This document shows positions 1 through 24,076 of a DNA stretch of 64,000 nucleotides, in pieces. The stretch is from Ecdyonurus torrentis (taxonomy: Eukaryota; Arthropoda; Insecta; Ephemeroptera; Heptageniidae): positions 29,782,953 through 29,846,952 of the forward strand of contig OX439127.1 of NCBI GenBank assembly GCA_949318235.1. The letters are read 5' to 3'. The notes beneath the pieces are model-generated. The model worked only from the letters and a program-made list of their open reading frames with translations, was not told the origin of the DNA and searched no databases. How positions within the stretch are numbered: the first letter of the stretch is position 1; every line of letters starts with the position of its first letter. The position numbers and the translations under genes are program-made.

Positions 1-110
<110 letters not shown>

Positions 111-880
111 CAAGATAAATATTTTCAAATATTTATATATTATACTTTGATATATATATATATATATATATTCCTGAACCTAAAAATTAACAAATTAAAA
201 GACCTTAATCCCTCATTCATTTACATTATTATAAAAATTTATGTATAGTATATAAATATTCCTGAATCAAGAAATAATAATTGTCCAATTAAAATAATTT
301 TAAGCCAACTTTCTATTATAAATAAAGTAAATAAGTATATATAGAATGAAATCAGAAATGGTTTATTATTTTGTTCCTAAATTTCTTATTTCTGAGTAAA
401 ATATACTAGAGTGTTGAAACGTCAATTTTTTTCCGCAGACCCACCAGTATAGCAAATGAAAATTTACCCTCCTCCGCCCCGGCTACACGCTCCTTTTTGT
501 TATTTTAAATTTGCAAACCTTTTAGGAATTATAATACAATACATCTTATCTTAACCATAAAGTAAGCATTGCGAGAGCAATTCTCTTTATGAACTACTTC
601 TTATTGCAGCATATTATGGCCAATGGGCTATTTATTGCTTCATAATCGTATGGAAAATGGCAAATTTTAATCCAAAAATGTCTTGATTTTACCTTTTCAT
701 AAATTTTATTGCTATACTGTATACATATGCATGATTACTTTTTCTATAACGAATCAGAATTGCAGGAACAAACTTTTTTTTTATTATATGAAGAGTTTTG
801 AAAATGCCTCCTTAAAATTTTTGATAAATATTATAGATTCTGGGAAACCTCTTGAACTCAAGTTTGTGTATTTGTTTCAG

Positions 881-1093
881 TTGTTGCAATCATCGTAGCA
901 CTTGCTCTTTGGGGCTCCCAATTCGCCATCACTCTCATATCCAACGCAGTAATGGAAGACACTATTTCTGGTGAAACTTCGTCTGATGGACTTGGCGCTC
1001 TAGGATACTCATACTGGTGTGTAATAATAAAATTCTATATACTCCATTTATTATGACTTTTATCAAAACCATTATATGCATACTAACTGATAG

Positions 1094-1186
<93 letters not shown>

Positions 1187-2617
1187 GCAAATTTGTCGAA
1201 AAAAAATCTAAATGAATGACGAATGCCACCATTCTTGTTTATTCAAGTGAGTTGTAGAATCAGAAATAAAATTGTGTACAATTCACTATAATATATGCAA
1301 TTTGCTAAGTTACATATTCCTTAAATCTCCATTAAAATTCCCTGGTCAAAAATCGGGCCCGAATCGGACCCGAAATTGCTTAAAATTCTGATCAAATTTC
1401 GGATCCGAATCTGCCCCGATTCTTGGCAGAAACTGCCCAGAAGCGGCCAAGAATCGGGGCAGAAGCGGGGCAGAAGCTGCCAAGAATCGGGGCCGATTCG
1501 GGAGCAAATCGGGGCAAATTCGGAAGCAAATCGGGGCAGATTCGGAAGCAAATCGGATCAATTTCGGATGACTTTCGGGTTCATTTGCGGGCTTTCACTT
1601 TTGTTACATAAGATTAATTTTTCATGCAAAACACTTCAAACATTAAAAATACTAATTTTCAGTTCATCATGCTTTTTGTCTCTAAATATAAAGCTAAACA
1701 AAAAAAAATATAAAAAAAAATTATATATAAAATGATGACAAAACTGAACAATTTTTTTTCCAGAGTCCTTTTGTATATGATTAAATGTAGACAGATCAAT
1801 AAAGAAAACAATAATTATAATAAAAAGAGCACAAATTATCAAATAATAAAGTATCGGGTATATTGTCTACGCAGATAGTTGCTATTTTGTTAATAGAAAA
1901 GCTTACAAGACGATCGAAAGTCAAGCCCACGGTAATAAGCTTCATAAGCTTCCCCCAACGCGGTCATGCAGCATATATATTTAAAAATATTAGCTTATAT
2001 AATTGAGTTACTGAATAAAAAATTTATGTAAAAGATGACTTACCCATTTAAAAATAAAATTCACATTAGCTAACCTTTCAGTACTTGCTTAAAACACCTT
2101 TAATTTTAATTATTACTAGGAATTTAACCGGTACATGTTGACGCCATTTTTGTCACCAGCTGAACTGTTTATTTTCTATTCCCCTCTCCTTTTTACGGTG
2201 CGCGCGCAATTTTTTATTTTGGCCCGCTTTTGGCCCGCTTTTGGTCCGAAAGTGTGTTAAAAGCACTTTTACTTTCGGACGTATTTCGGAAGCAAATCGG
2301 AGCATGATCAAAAGCGGAATGAAATCGGGTCCGCCGTCCGAAAATTAATAATTCGGGCCCGAAATTGAAAATTCGGATCCGAATTTGTATTTTTCGGGCT
2401 GGCGGACTTAATTCGGCCCCGATTTTTGACCAGGGTTGTCTTGTATCAGAACTAATTACAATATGTGTTTCATTTTAGGTTACTTTTGATTGCGGGTGTG
2501 CTGCATTTGTCAAACATCGGACTTTTGTTGTACCGTCGACATCTCATTCTTACGGAACCCCCAGCACCAACCATTCCCATGGAGGAGGACCGCGATGGTG
2601 CCATCTTCCTTTACTAA
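881..2617 (+). CDS. Clarin-family tetraspan membrane protein, copy A (3' part only)
   Basis: Two last coding exons of a clarin-like gene; earlier exons lie upstream of the window. The exons are 881-1016 and 2479-2617, joined in frame by a GT-AG intron. Exon 881-1016 encodes a hydrophobic segment starting VAIIVALALWGSQF (third membrane helix) and ends in GYSY-W. Exon 2479-2617 gives the fourth helix (LLLIAGVLHLSNIGLLLY) followed by a short cytosolic tail ending GAIFLY and a TAA stop. The exon before the last is 136 nt long and in the same phases as in copy B downstream, so the two are tandem paralogues. Vertebrate clarins are small four-helix proteins of hair-cell and photoreceptor membranes; the role here is not known. 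AATAAA signals follow the stop. The intron carries an (AT)n tract and a 1.1-kb DNA element. Confidence 0.85.
1097..1178. repeat. (AT)n microsatellite with short (AC)n end
   Basis: Long AT tract in the last intron of clarin A, ending in a short ACACAC run. Confidence 0.95.
1340..2435. mobile_element. Non-autonomous DNA element with 25-bp TIRs and subterminal repeats
   Basis: The left end starts CCCTGGTCAAAAATCGGG and the right end is its near-exact reverse complement. The inner flanks (1355-1570 and 2216-2420) are packed with short direct and inverted words of the type AATCGGGGCAGA and TTCGGAAGCAAATCGG. The central 600 bp is ordinary AT-rich DNA with no transposase ORF. I could not fix a target duplication. 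It sits in the last intron of clarin A. Confidence 0.75.
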
Positions 2618-2782
2618 TTCATTAAATCAAAAAAAACTTCTCGCAATTATTATATAACTATTCCATCTGTAATGTTCTTAATTTATTATAATCTCCTTCC
2701 ACATTTTAACTTCCAATAATAATAATAATAATAAAAATAAAAAGGTTTTGTAAATTTAGTAGAATATTAAGTCAATATGGAT

Positions 2783-2934
2783 AATAAAGGAACAACTGTT
2801 TAGAGGCTGACTTTCAGCGATTTCGCTCACATCCACTTCCGTTTCTACTTAATACGCATGCGCAATACGGTGAAACGGAAGCGCATGTAAGCGCAATCGC
2901 TTAAAGTGGACCTCATAGCAGTTGTTTCTTTATT
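2783..2934. mobile_element. Palindromic MITE (about 150 bp)
   Basis: The arms start AATAAAGGAACAACTG and end CAGTTGTTTCTTTATT, with further pairing inward (TCAGCGATTTCGCTCACAT against ATGTAAGCGCAATCGCTTAA). It lies just 3' of clarin A. Its left end supplies one of several AATAAA hexamers that could serve clarin A. Confidence 0.7.
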
Positions 2935-3163
2935 AGTCAATATATAAAAAAGTTTGTAGCATTTTTTCGTTACGCTGTTGTGAGTAAATTCTTTTTGGAC
3001 GTGTGCAACAATACATATTTACTCATAATTATTGGACAATTCAATAAAAAATCAAACTAATATTTTTTATTTTCTTATAGTACAACTCAAATATGTTTTA
3101 TAGCGTATTATTTCTAGAGTTTGATAACCATTTAATACAGAAAAACACGATTCTAATAAAAGT

Positions 3164-3165
<2 letters not shown>

Positions 3166-3211
<46 letters not shown>
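3166..3211. repeat. (GA)n microsatellite
   Basis: Pure GA run in the clarin A-B intergenic region (2618-4938). That region otherwise holds a hAT-like MITE, mixed GT/AT repeats at 3664-3770 and AT-rich DNA with no exon that I can recognise. Confidence 0.95.
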
Positions 3212-3214
<3 letters not shown>

Positions 3215-3483
3215 CTATAGATAATAGATAGATTTCTTCTTTTTTTTTTGGTGCACTAAGCCCTATCCTATCCCGAAAATACTTTGGGGGAGTAAAAATG
3301 CAATGCAATTTTTTTCTTATTTCGGAGTGGTTACCCCCTAAAACTGCGGGCTTAGGGGGCTGAAACGCTTTTTAGCCTTCTCTCATTTACTCGATGCGAG
3401 GGCAGGAGATAGTGGGAATGTATCTGGGAATATCATATATTATTATCATAAATATAATAATATATATGTATATATAATGTGTG

Positions 3484-3661
3484 CAGGGTCGGACTGACAA
3501 TCAAGGGGCCTCGTCCGCAAAAGGGGTGTACCACCCTCTTTAGGGGCCACAAAGGGGGCGTAACAACCTAGTTACGCCCCTTTTTTGGGCCTTAGGGGCC
3601 TCCAAACAGGGGGGGCCACGTCCGCAATTGCGGACTTACTCTTATGGCCAGTCCGAGCCTG
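3484..3661. mobile_element. hAT-like MITE, 178 bp, copy 1
   Basis: The ends are CAGGGTCGGACTG and CAGTCCGAGCCTG, inverted to each other. The element is flanked by a perfect 8-bp direct repeat AATGTGTG (3476-3483 and 3662-3669), the target length of hAT transposons. Inside are GC-rich inverted words (AAGGGGCC, GGGGCCAC, TCCGCAATTGCGGA). A second copy of exactly the same length is at 6199-6376. Confidence 0.9.
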
Positions 3662-4938
3662 AATGTGTGTGTGTGTATATATATATACACACACACACAC
3701 ATATATATATATATAATATATATATATAAATATATACACACATACATATATATATATATAATATAATGCGTAAAAAATAATGACAATTGTAATTTTTTGT
3801 TACATACAATATATTGATTTCATGATTTCAATGTTTCTAACAAAACGACGTGCCGTATAAACACAAATATTCTATGTTCTTAATTGGGAATATAAATATA
3901 TAAATCATGAAGGTTTAAGTTTTTCTTATTGAAAAGATACACACATATTTTATATTGGCATAATATTATGAAGAAATAAATCTTGCCGAGCAGAGGAGAG
4001 AGGAGAGAGGGGTACTTTTTTTTTTTTTTTTTTTTATTATTATTAATTTTAACTTCCTTTTCCTTTTGCTTTTTTTTTTTATTATTCATCATTCAAATTG
4101 TTAAAAAAAATTACCAAGTGTAATAGTAAAAGAGAGAGAGAGAGAGAAATGACACATTGACATTTAAATCATGGCAAAAATTTGATCTTTATTATACCCA
4201 ATTATTAACTAATGACAATAGGATAAATTAAATAAATACTATAATTTAATTATAAATCGCGTAATAATTATTGAGGTAAGATTTGATGATGATGTGTGCT
4301 GCTACCTTTCATATTTTATTAGTACTATACCATCGGCGTTCTAAATGCATGCCGCATGGAATGTGAAACCTAGCGAGTTCCCCCTCTCTGGAGGAGGTGA
4401 ACCAGGTGGGCAGCCTGGCAAGAGCAGGTGGCACACCGCAGTGATGCCACTATGCATAAAATCCATCTAATACAGGGATATAAAAAAAAAATTGAAATAT
4501 CATATTGCTACGTTTGGTTTCTTACGCAGTAAATACTACAGTATGTTGGATTATGCATTAAACATCTATATTATACATTCATCTTGAAACAAAATTAAGT
4601 AAAATGTCATTGGACAAATAAAGTAAGTGGAAATGGAACACGTTACATCCGCTTGTCCTAATCATGAAAAAATCTTATTGTTCAGTTGGCAGCATTAATG
4701 AAAAGGTCGAGTAATCGGGCTTTAGAAAGACAAAGAAAAAAAAAACTGAAATTAAAGGCTAAAGGGGCAGTTAGATGGTAACAGCCTATCTGTGTATCAA
4801 CTACCCAATTGCGTGTTTTTGTTTACAATTACTTATCTTGAAATGTAGTGCTGAATATTTTGCGCTGATCACTCTGTGCACATGAAATTTAAGTGACTTA
4901 TTTAATTCATTTGGACTGATGTAAAACATCTTATAAAA

Positions 4939-15585
<10,647 letters not shown>

Positions 15586-17199
15586 TCTAAAATATTTGTG
15601 CAGTGCGGACAAAGTGAATATTGTAGGAAAAAATATCTCCCGCGAGTGAAACCTGTTAATTTTCAATTAATTATTAATATATTAATGTAAAAAGAAAAAA
15701 AGAAAAAACCTATTTTTGGCGCAAGATGAAGTAATAGATTTAGTAATTATTATAACACTTTCTATTATTTTCGGACTTAATTGTTACCTGACTAATACTT
15801 GTGCTGCATAATAAAATTATTAGAGCATTTTCTATTGACAGCGATATACACTTTACGTTTTTTTTAAAAAATATTATGAAAGCGAGAGGTAATAAACACG
15901 GCATCAGTGATGCGGAGAAATATTATAAAAGAGTTAACTTTGTGACGTGTGCGTGTTGCATTAATTAAAATATTTACTTATAAATACATTTGAAGCAAAA
16001 AAAAAAAAAAGAAAAAAGAAAAAAAAAAGAAAAGAAAAAGAAAGAAAAAGAAATAAAGCCTAAAATTGAAAATTATATGAAATTGACATCTGTTAGTAGA
16101 GTTTTTGCAGTTCTATTTGCAATTTAAGTATCATGCAAGAAATCAATCAATAATTTTCGATCAGGAAATTGAATTTTAGAGGTCGCAACGCGTTGTCATT
16201 ATTAGAGGTTTAATATACCTGCTTTAAAATCATAAAAGTGAGATAATAAATATTTTGCAATTCGCACTAATATGAAAGCGTAATTCGATATTAATGTTTA
16301 AAATGTGTCATATATATACTAATAATTTAGAAATCTTATTTTCTCTTCGAATAAAAAGGTAGCAACTTTAATTTCCCAGAATTAAAATTATTATAAAGTG
16401 CTCAAGCAGTAAAAATAATGACTTTTTACTTTAAAAATAAAAGTAATAAAAATCTACAATTTATGATTATTGTATTTGTATATATATTTTTTTTATTATT
16501 ATTTTTTTTATGCATATACATAATACTTTTATCAATGTGAATAAATCATTGGTCGTGAATACATAAGAAAGGAGAGGTGCGCATTTCATTTTTTTTTATA
16601 CTGTGTACTGTCATTGCATACTTCAGAATATTGGGAAATAGTTGTGGCTAACCTATATGTCTAAACTTATACCTATTGCAAAATGTAATTTATTGATTGT
16701 ATTCCAGCGTTCTTACATAATATATTAACCTTATATGACTTTATATATTATATAAAAATGTACGATTTATTAAAGCTTTCTGTATTATTTATTTAACTCA
16801 ACATTATAATTATTTTTTTATTTTGTGCCCAGAATAAAATTTAATTCTTATAATATATTTGTATGTTTGTTTTATTTGCATACACATGATATGTAGCTTT
16901 GGCTCGCTCTGCGTTGTTAGTTGCATTCTACGTTAATTATATCATTTTGCGCCTCGAGTGACATAGGTCCACATAAAACATTTACATTGAATTATTTATA
17001 CTTCTTACATTAGGGTAATTATACCCTTTACAAAACATTTTTAAATATATGAATACCACAATTTAACAAAGAGAAAAACTGTGCTAAAATAAAGCTATAA
17101 TTATAATAATTTTTTAAAAAGTTGAGCTACAAGAGATAAAGATTTTAAAATAATTTCTTATAAGTTTTTGAAAACGTCAATTTTGTCCCCATTGGTCCA

Positions 17200-17400
17200 A
17201 GTCCATAAAAAATTATTCATATTAAATTTCATGTTAGTCACCTATAGTGGCTATAGTACAAATTTTGTTCAAAATGACCGATCTGCACTTTACAAATTCC
17301 AAGTTCACCCACATTTAGTACTATCCTGTTGGAGGTGTAGAAGGGCAACAAATGTAGATTGTTCATTTTAAACACATTTGTAGTTATAATTTCGACAGGT
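17200..17400. mobile_element. Diverged foldback, CACTTTACAAATTCC family
   Basis: Contains ATGACCGATCTGCACTTTAC and its partly inverted partner TGTAGATTGTTCATTTTAAA. It matches the better preserved copy at 18446-18655. Confidence 0.5.
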
Positions 17401-17874
17401 TAATATGTTGGATAAATTTAATTTAATGATTAAATTTCGTGTTCAGTTATAACTCCATTTTTCAAACAAATGTGAACCTTATTTAAATAGAATTGCGTTC
17501 TTTGTACAGTATATATAACAACTTTTATGCCATTTTTTTTTCCGCATTCTGAAAGGTTCAGTTATTTGTTTTTCTTAAATGTTTTAAAAACATATCAACA
17601 GCATTGTTTTGATGACTTCAATATATTATATTGAAGTCATCGACAGAATGGAGATTAAGTTGTTTTCCAATTTACTTATAGAAAGCGATTGTAAGGACTA
17701 TAATGAATAATGACTAACGACTCTATAAGGTGCGCTAGTGCTAAATAGAAAATTTCAAAATTATATGAATAGGTTATGAGTATTTCGCCAATGTAATTTA
17801 AAAACAGAAAGCACCTGTTGAGTTAATACACAAAATTAAAGGAATTAAAAAAGGAAAACACAAGTAACATGTTG

Positions 17875-18125
17875 GAAATATTTCGGAAATGAACTCCAAG
17901 AGGGATGGAGTGTGTTAATATGCCTTCATCCTTCATCAGTCTTAATTTGACAAAAGACTGATGAAGGCATAACACACTCCATCTCTCTTGGAGTTTATTG
18001 CCGAAATATTTCCCAATGTGTTAGTTTTTTATATCTGTGCTAGCAAGATTTTCACCTAACTATGGGACTCTCTTCACTATGGTAAGGCCCTTGCTGGTTT
18101 CTCCTAGCCTTTTCTTTCAAATTAA
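17875..18125. mobile_element. Palindromic MITE family P, partial copy
   Basis: Shares the hairpin core ACTGATGAAGGCATAACACA with both arms, and the distal block CTAGCAAGATTTTCACC, with the complete palindrome at 49890-50307. The left distal block is missing here. Confidence 0.75.
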
Positions 18126-18253
18126 TAATAATAAAAAAAAAGTAGTAGAACATTAAATAAGCAAAGCCTTGTTCATCATCTATGTATGAATTGAAAATTT
18201 GATTTTTTAAAAATAAATATAATATATACTATACACACACACTATATATACAT

Positions 18254-18356
18254 ATCGACGTGGCTGCGGCCAAAGGGCGAATCTGCATTTCAAGGTCGCC
18301 CCACAAAAGGCGAATCTGCAAATTTGGCCACTTGCACAAAGGGCGAATATGCAAAT
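18254..18356. mobile_element. Word-based foldback element, half copy (GGCGAATCTGCA word)
   Basis: Three repeats of the word GGCGAATCTGCA or GGCGAATATGCA are separated by linkers that match those of the element at 31764-31978 (GCATTTCAAGGT..., CACAAAAGG). Only one arm is present. It is bordered by AT and ATAT tracts. Confidence 0.65.
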
Positions 18357-18445
18357 ATATATTATATATATATATATATATTTATGAATATATATAAATA
18401 TTTATGAATATATATAAATATGTATATATAATATATATATTTTAT

Positions 18446-18655
18446 ATATATCGATGCTTACCCGTCGAAGTAAACGTACTACACTTTACAAATTCTGTGA
18501 AAAATGAGCGATCTACACTTTACAAATTCCATGTTCACCCGTATTGTTTTGCTGTTAAAATGCGTAGAAGCGCCAAACGTAGATCGTTCATTTTGAGGGA
18601 AATTTGTAAAGTGTAGTTCGTTCACTTTGACGGGTAAACATCGATATATATATAT
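18446..18655. mobile_element. Foldback MITE, CACTTTACAAATTCC family
   Basis: The ends TATCGATGCTTACCCGTC and GACGGGTAAACATCGATA are inverted. The next inner blocks (CTACACTTTACAAATT and AATTTGTAAAGTGTAG) are also inverted, and the word CACTTTACAAATTC is repeated directly in the left arm. It lies within AT dinucleotide repeats. Confidence 0.75.
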
Positions 18656-20098
18656 ACATACATATATATTAATATTATTATTATTTGAGCTTAAGTTCAA
18701 ATGGTAAAACATTAATAAAACAAGAATTCAGAGTTAATTTCATGGCTTTTATTGAGTTAACATACAAACCACTCATATCATTATTTGAATTTCAAGACAA
18801 GTACACAGGTTACTGTGCTAATAATATTGGTGAGTATGTATATACAAAGCAATGTTTTTGACAGGAAATATAATTGAAGTTTGTGTTCACTCACTATGCA
18901 CTATGATATATTGGCAATATCAAACTTGAATAATATAATTATAATACATCTCTGCATCCAAATGGCAAGAGATACTAGTAGATAGAATAAAGATTGCAAT
19001 ATAAAGTAGAATATATTCTCAAACGTTATATCAGTTTTTTTTATAATACGTTTAAAACAAAAATCTAACTGTGTTAAAATGTATACAGTATCGCATATAT
19101 TATAAATTTGCATCACCATACAATTGAAGCCACTAAAAAATGTCAATGATATGAAACATAACAAGCTCAACTAATTGCTGAACATAGTGTAAATTTTTGA
19201 GTGACACTATTTGAAATGCATCAACATTAAAAACAATACAATGCCAATCAATTAACTATAATAACTTAAAAAATAACTAACTTGTTATTTGATCATTTAT
19301 GTACAATAATAATAAAACACCATGGGGGTGACAAATTTCCTTGAAAAAAATAAAATAATAAAAAATAATAATAATGTTGTTAGGCATGATTAAGAAGTGT
19401 CGAACTTTTTAGTTTCAGATTTATCCAATGAAAAATCGATTTTTAGACCACTAAAATTCAATGAAAACAGAACATATTACATTACACCAAAAAAATTGGA
19501 ATCTATACATATGTATGATAAGCTCGCTAAAGAAATAATCTTTTATATTTTATATTTTTTTTTAACATTTGGACTTACAGAGCCTTTTTTTTTTCAGGAA
19601 AATTTGAGGACTCCAAGTTTTTATTAATATTATGTTTTTGACATAAATGGACCTTTTTTTATGTGGTTTACAGTAAAAAAAAAAAAAAAAAAAAAAATTA
19701 ATAATAGTAAAAAACAAAACGCAACTTGTATTTTATATACTGATTCACTTAGCATGATATGAATTAGTGCTGTCACATACAAACAAAATTGAAAGTTGGA
19801 TAAAAATTATCCTTTATTTTTTTCTTGTTTTAGGTCTGGGTCATCATTCAAATTATTTAAATAACTTTAAGTAAAGTTCAGCCTTTAGAAATTAGAGATT
19901 ACAGGAATCTGGATTTAAAAAATCTGTTAATGAAAAAATACAGAAATGAGCTGATCTTTCTAGCATTTTTTGTTTGTTTTGTTTTTAATTACGGAAAATA
20001 GACCATTGCAGCTAGGTTGATAATACAAATAAAGGGGATAGAGGAAACTAGTAAGGTAAAATTTTTCCTAGTACAGAGATAAAAAACTATCACATATT

Positions 20099-20374
20099 GT
20101 AAAGTTTCAGACAAATGAAAGGTAACCATTTAAACTTGTTCTATATTTGTGTGCCTTAAACTTTTATGTGAAAATGAAATTCACGTTCTTCTAAAGGGTG
20201 AGCTGCTTTATTTCAATTTTCAGCGAATAAAAATTTATAAATAAATATCTTTTTATGATGGATTTTCTGATTAGTGATTTATTAAGCAAACCAATAGTTC
20301 TCAGCAATATTAATATTATTTTATTTCTATTCAAGTGTTAAAATTTTTTTTCGTTTGGTGTTACAAAGACAGAC

Positions 20375-20446
<72 letters not shown>

Positions 20447-20682
20447 AGTTTGGAGAGCTACGTGCGTGGACGTCCAGCGCGAGCAATGTTTGGCTTTTTG
20501 GGGAAGCAGCTCACCTGATGAGAACTTTATCACTTGATAATGAGTGGTGACTTCTAGTGCACTTTATATCAATTTTTTTGGAAGAACGTAAACATAGGGA
20601 AAAATCTCGTTTCCACATAAACTTTGAGGCGTGCAAAATAGCAACTAGTTTAAATGGTTACTTTTCATTTGTCTGAAACTGT
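20099..20682. mobile_element. Long-TIR palindromic element family Q, copy 1
   Basis: The arms GTTTCAGACAAATGAAAGG and the inverted TTTCATTTGTCTGAAAC lie about 580 bp apart, next to GGTAACCATTTAAAC and its complement. The core contains a (GA)n tract (20382-20443). Copies 2 and 3 are at 37531-38180 and 55552-56332. It lies 3' of eIF3a. Confidence 0.7.
20382..20443. repeat. (GA)n microsatellite
   Basis: GA run in the core of the family Q element. Confidence 0.95.
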
Positions 20683-21016
20683 ACAGCTTGTATGCATAGT
20701 TTCTCTGCCGTTTACATGTGATCAGTACCCGAAAAAGTTTTGTGATTTTGACAATTGCACTATTGAGAATCATTTTACTGACATGGCAAACTGACATTAA
20801 AAGAGCTAATTTGAGCAACTGCGGGGAAAATTTGACATAACGAAGGTGCAAATCCAATTTCACGTTTTGTATTGAAACATTGTAGAACTCTTGCTTGATT
20901 TAGAAAAAACAAAAACAAAAAACTATTATACCAAATGTTACATTCTGCTTATAGATAATTTGTTAACTTAACAAAGAGCACAATAATGCATCCACATCTA
21001 AATTAACAGAAGCCAA

Positions 21017-21050
<34 letters not shown>

Positions 21051-21150
21051 GCTTCAAAGTTTGCAAAAAACATAGACATAAAAACAAAATTTCAATATTT
21101 TCCTGCGTTGTTTGCCTGCTTGAAATTTTATGCCAGCTATACGACTGGAT

Positions 21151-21624
21151 TTATTTGCGACTAACTCGCTGCCAGCTTCCATCTTCATCCTCATTAGCAA
21201 TCTCCTTACTAGCAGCACGCTCTGGAACAAAAATTAAATGTTAACACTTTTACTTTTGCTAGTGACACGAAATGAGTGCATACCTGTCTGTGATGCAGGC
21301 GGGGCATCATTTGGAGTGAAATTTGCATCTTCATCAGGAGGCTGATCCTGTGGTCCTCCTCGACCTACATCCCTTTTGCTTGGTGTATTACCAGGGGCGC
21401 CACGACGCCAGTCCAAAGCTTTTGCTGGTGCAGCTGGATAATCACCAGTTCGGCGCTCAGAATCACGTCCCATGGGAGCACTCCGCACTTGACTCCTTCC
21501 TTCGTCACGATAACTTCCTCCATCACGATAAGATGGCCTCTCTCCTCGCTCTTCTTCTCTCCTACATGACACAAATATATAACATTAAAAATAACAATCA
21601 TTATAGTTTATTTTCATTTTAATT

Positions 21625-21680
<56 letters not shown>

Positions 21681-22417
21681 TTTTTACTCCCACACCCACT
21701 TTTTAAAATCTCAAAATCAATGAAAATATGACAGAAAAAGTTATTACAGAATTCAAGAGTACAGAACTCGAATCCAGAAAAAATGTCTACATATATTACA
21801 AAGAATAATAATAATAAATCTTTGATCTGTATATCAGTATGTATTTTTGCTGCAATACTCTAATGCTGGTCATCTTTACAGCAACATGCTGGTAAAACGT
21901 AATAATTTAACTAGAACTTAACCGTAGATCATCACAATGGTAATTTTTTTCTTCTTATATCTATACAACTTTTAACCAAGTCATGTGTTACAATTTTTTT
22001 TTTTAATATTGCATTACACCAAATTAGCTTCTAGGAAAAACAGTTTGTGAAAAATTCAATTTTAAAGAAAGTATAATGATGTGTTGCCACATTAAATAAT
22101 AATACACTATTGACACAACTTTTTCAATTTAATTCAGTCCACTAATTACTCAACATGAAAAAGGGGGGGGGGAGGAGAAGAATAAGGAAGCAGATCAAAG
22201 GAGCAATATGAAATAAGTTTAAGGCATAGAATACCTTGAACAAAAAAAGTTTGTAATGTCCTAACAAACCTGAAAATCAACGTTGATTTTCAGGTTTGTT
22301 AGGACATAACACAACTTTTTTGTTCAAGGTGTTCTACGCCTTTAAGTATATCAATGTGGATTTATTAACAGGATTGGAAGCAATGGTTTTTAAGGGTTGA
22401 CCTAAGTCCTGGGAACA

Positions 22418-22461
<44 letters not shown>

Positions 22462-23637
22462 TTGCAAATTATTTAAAAAATTATTTTTGGATACAACTCA
22501 TGTTTTCAAACTAGAATTTTAAAGATAATATCTTCCTATTGCCCATAGATTTCTCAAAATTAATTTTTGTAATGGAGAAAAGATAGAGTTTGTAAATTCT
22601 TTTAATTATCTGGGGGTTATTATGCAACAGACGGGGAAATCTTTCTCTAAACATGTCAAAGAACGCTGTCGAAATGCATTGTCATCTTCATTTGCTATTT
22701 CAAATCTAAATTCGTTATCTTTGGAAACAGCTATTAAACTGTTTCACCTGAAAATCTCTCCAGTTGCTTCGTACGGCATTGAAATTTTCTGGTCATTTAT
22801 GTCTATAACAGACTTCAAAAATCTAGAATCTGTTAAGTCTCGGTACTTAAAACGGATACTTTGCTTGTCAAAATTTACGTCGTCAAGGCTGGTTTATGAG
22901 CTAGCAGGGGAGGAGTTATTTGTAACGGAACTACAAGTGAAATTTAAATTGTTAAAAACTGATAATTACATTAAATTTGTTAAGGATAGACTAAGTAAAA
23001 CTGAAGATATCAGCCTGGCCTTCTATAATACCCCTGCATTTAATATTAATAATATTAATGGGTGGAAAGGCCCAAACTGTACAGACAGGCATGTTTTTAC
23101 CCGTTATGCGGTGCATGGTTTCCACCATGTAATCTGTCAAATTAAAGAATATCACGAGTGTAATGATAAATGTGTATGTGTATTATGTAGTGGCCTATGT
23201 ACTAGGTACCACTTACTTCATTGTCCATCTCGGACCCTATCATTAAGTCAATATGCAAAAATGTAGACCTATATAAATATGTATAAGTACACCTTGGTGT
23301 TTAATAAATAAATAAAAAAAAAAATTAATTTTTATGAGGAAGCAAGCAAAGTATGTCAGGATAGGAAGTTGTGGAGGTCTATCACTGGGTCAGGATAAAA
23401 CATCTGTGTTGTTGGCTTACCCCGAAAGGGATTATAGCGTCATGATATGTATGTATGTATGTATGTATCAATTTCTATTTTGCTGCAAAATTAAAAAAAA
23501 TAATAATAATAATAATGCTATTCAAATGGGCAAAATAGCTTCTAATTTTCTCTAAGCCACATTGGAAATTTGAATATGAAACAAATAGTAATTGGCAGAG
23601 CATTTCTTTTAAAGTAGAAAAATTAAACAAAAGTCAT

Positions 23638-23679
<42 letters not shown>

Positions 23680-24000
23680 GAACATAAAAACTGTGTTGAT
23701 CAAATGCTAATTCCCACTCTAATTATCTCTAATATTCAATTATATTCTGAATATTCTGCTAACTGAATTATCTGCTAAATTGTAGATAATGCTCTTTTCT
23801 AATGGTTCTTATTTTTTTTGAAAAGTTATCCACCTGTTTTTCAGATATTTTAAAATTTCAAGGACTGAAGTTAACCATTAATACAACAATTATACAGAAA
23901 CTCACAGGTGTGGTCGTAACTGACTTGCTAAGTGCAACCCAATTAAATGATTATAACGGGGCAGGGGAGTTTCTAAAGTTATAAGAAACAGCAATAAAGG

Positions 24001-24076
<76 letters not shown>

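Larger units (their letters stand above)
15586..20092. other. Intergenic region between clarin B and eIF3a
   Basis: AT-rich DNA with A-runs, several AATAAA hexamers soon after the clarin B stop, a 31-bp perfect palindrome near 17606-17643, and the foldback elements listed separately. No exon is recognisable on either strand. Confidence 0.6.

Noticed and set aside
1376..1735. Open frames rich in RGR/GQK and PRF words
   Set aside because: Created by the AATCGGGGCAGA subterminal repeats of the element at 1340-2435.
20514..20546. Second hammerhead candidate (CCTGATGAGAACTTT)
   Set aside because: No GAAA follows a closing stem II, so the core is absent.
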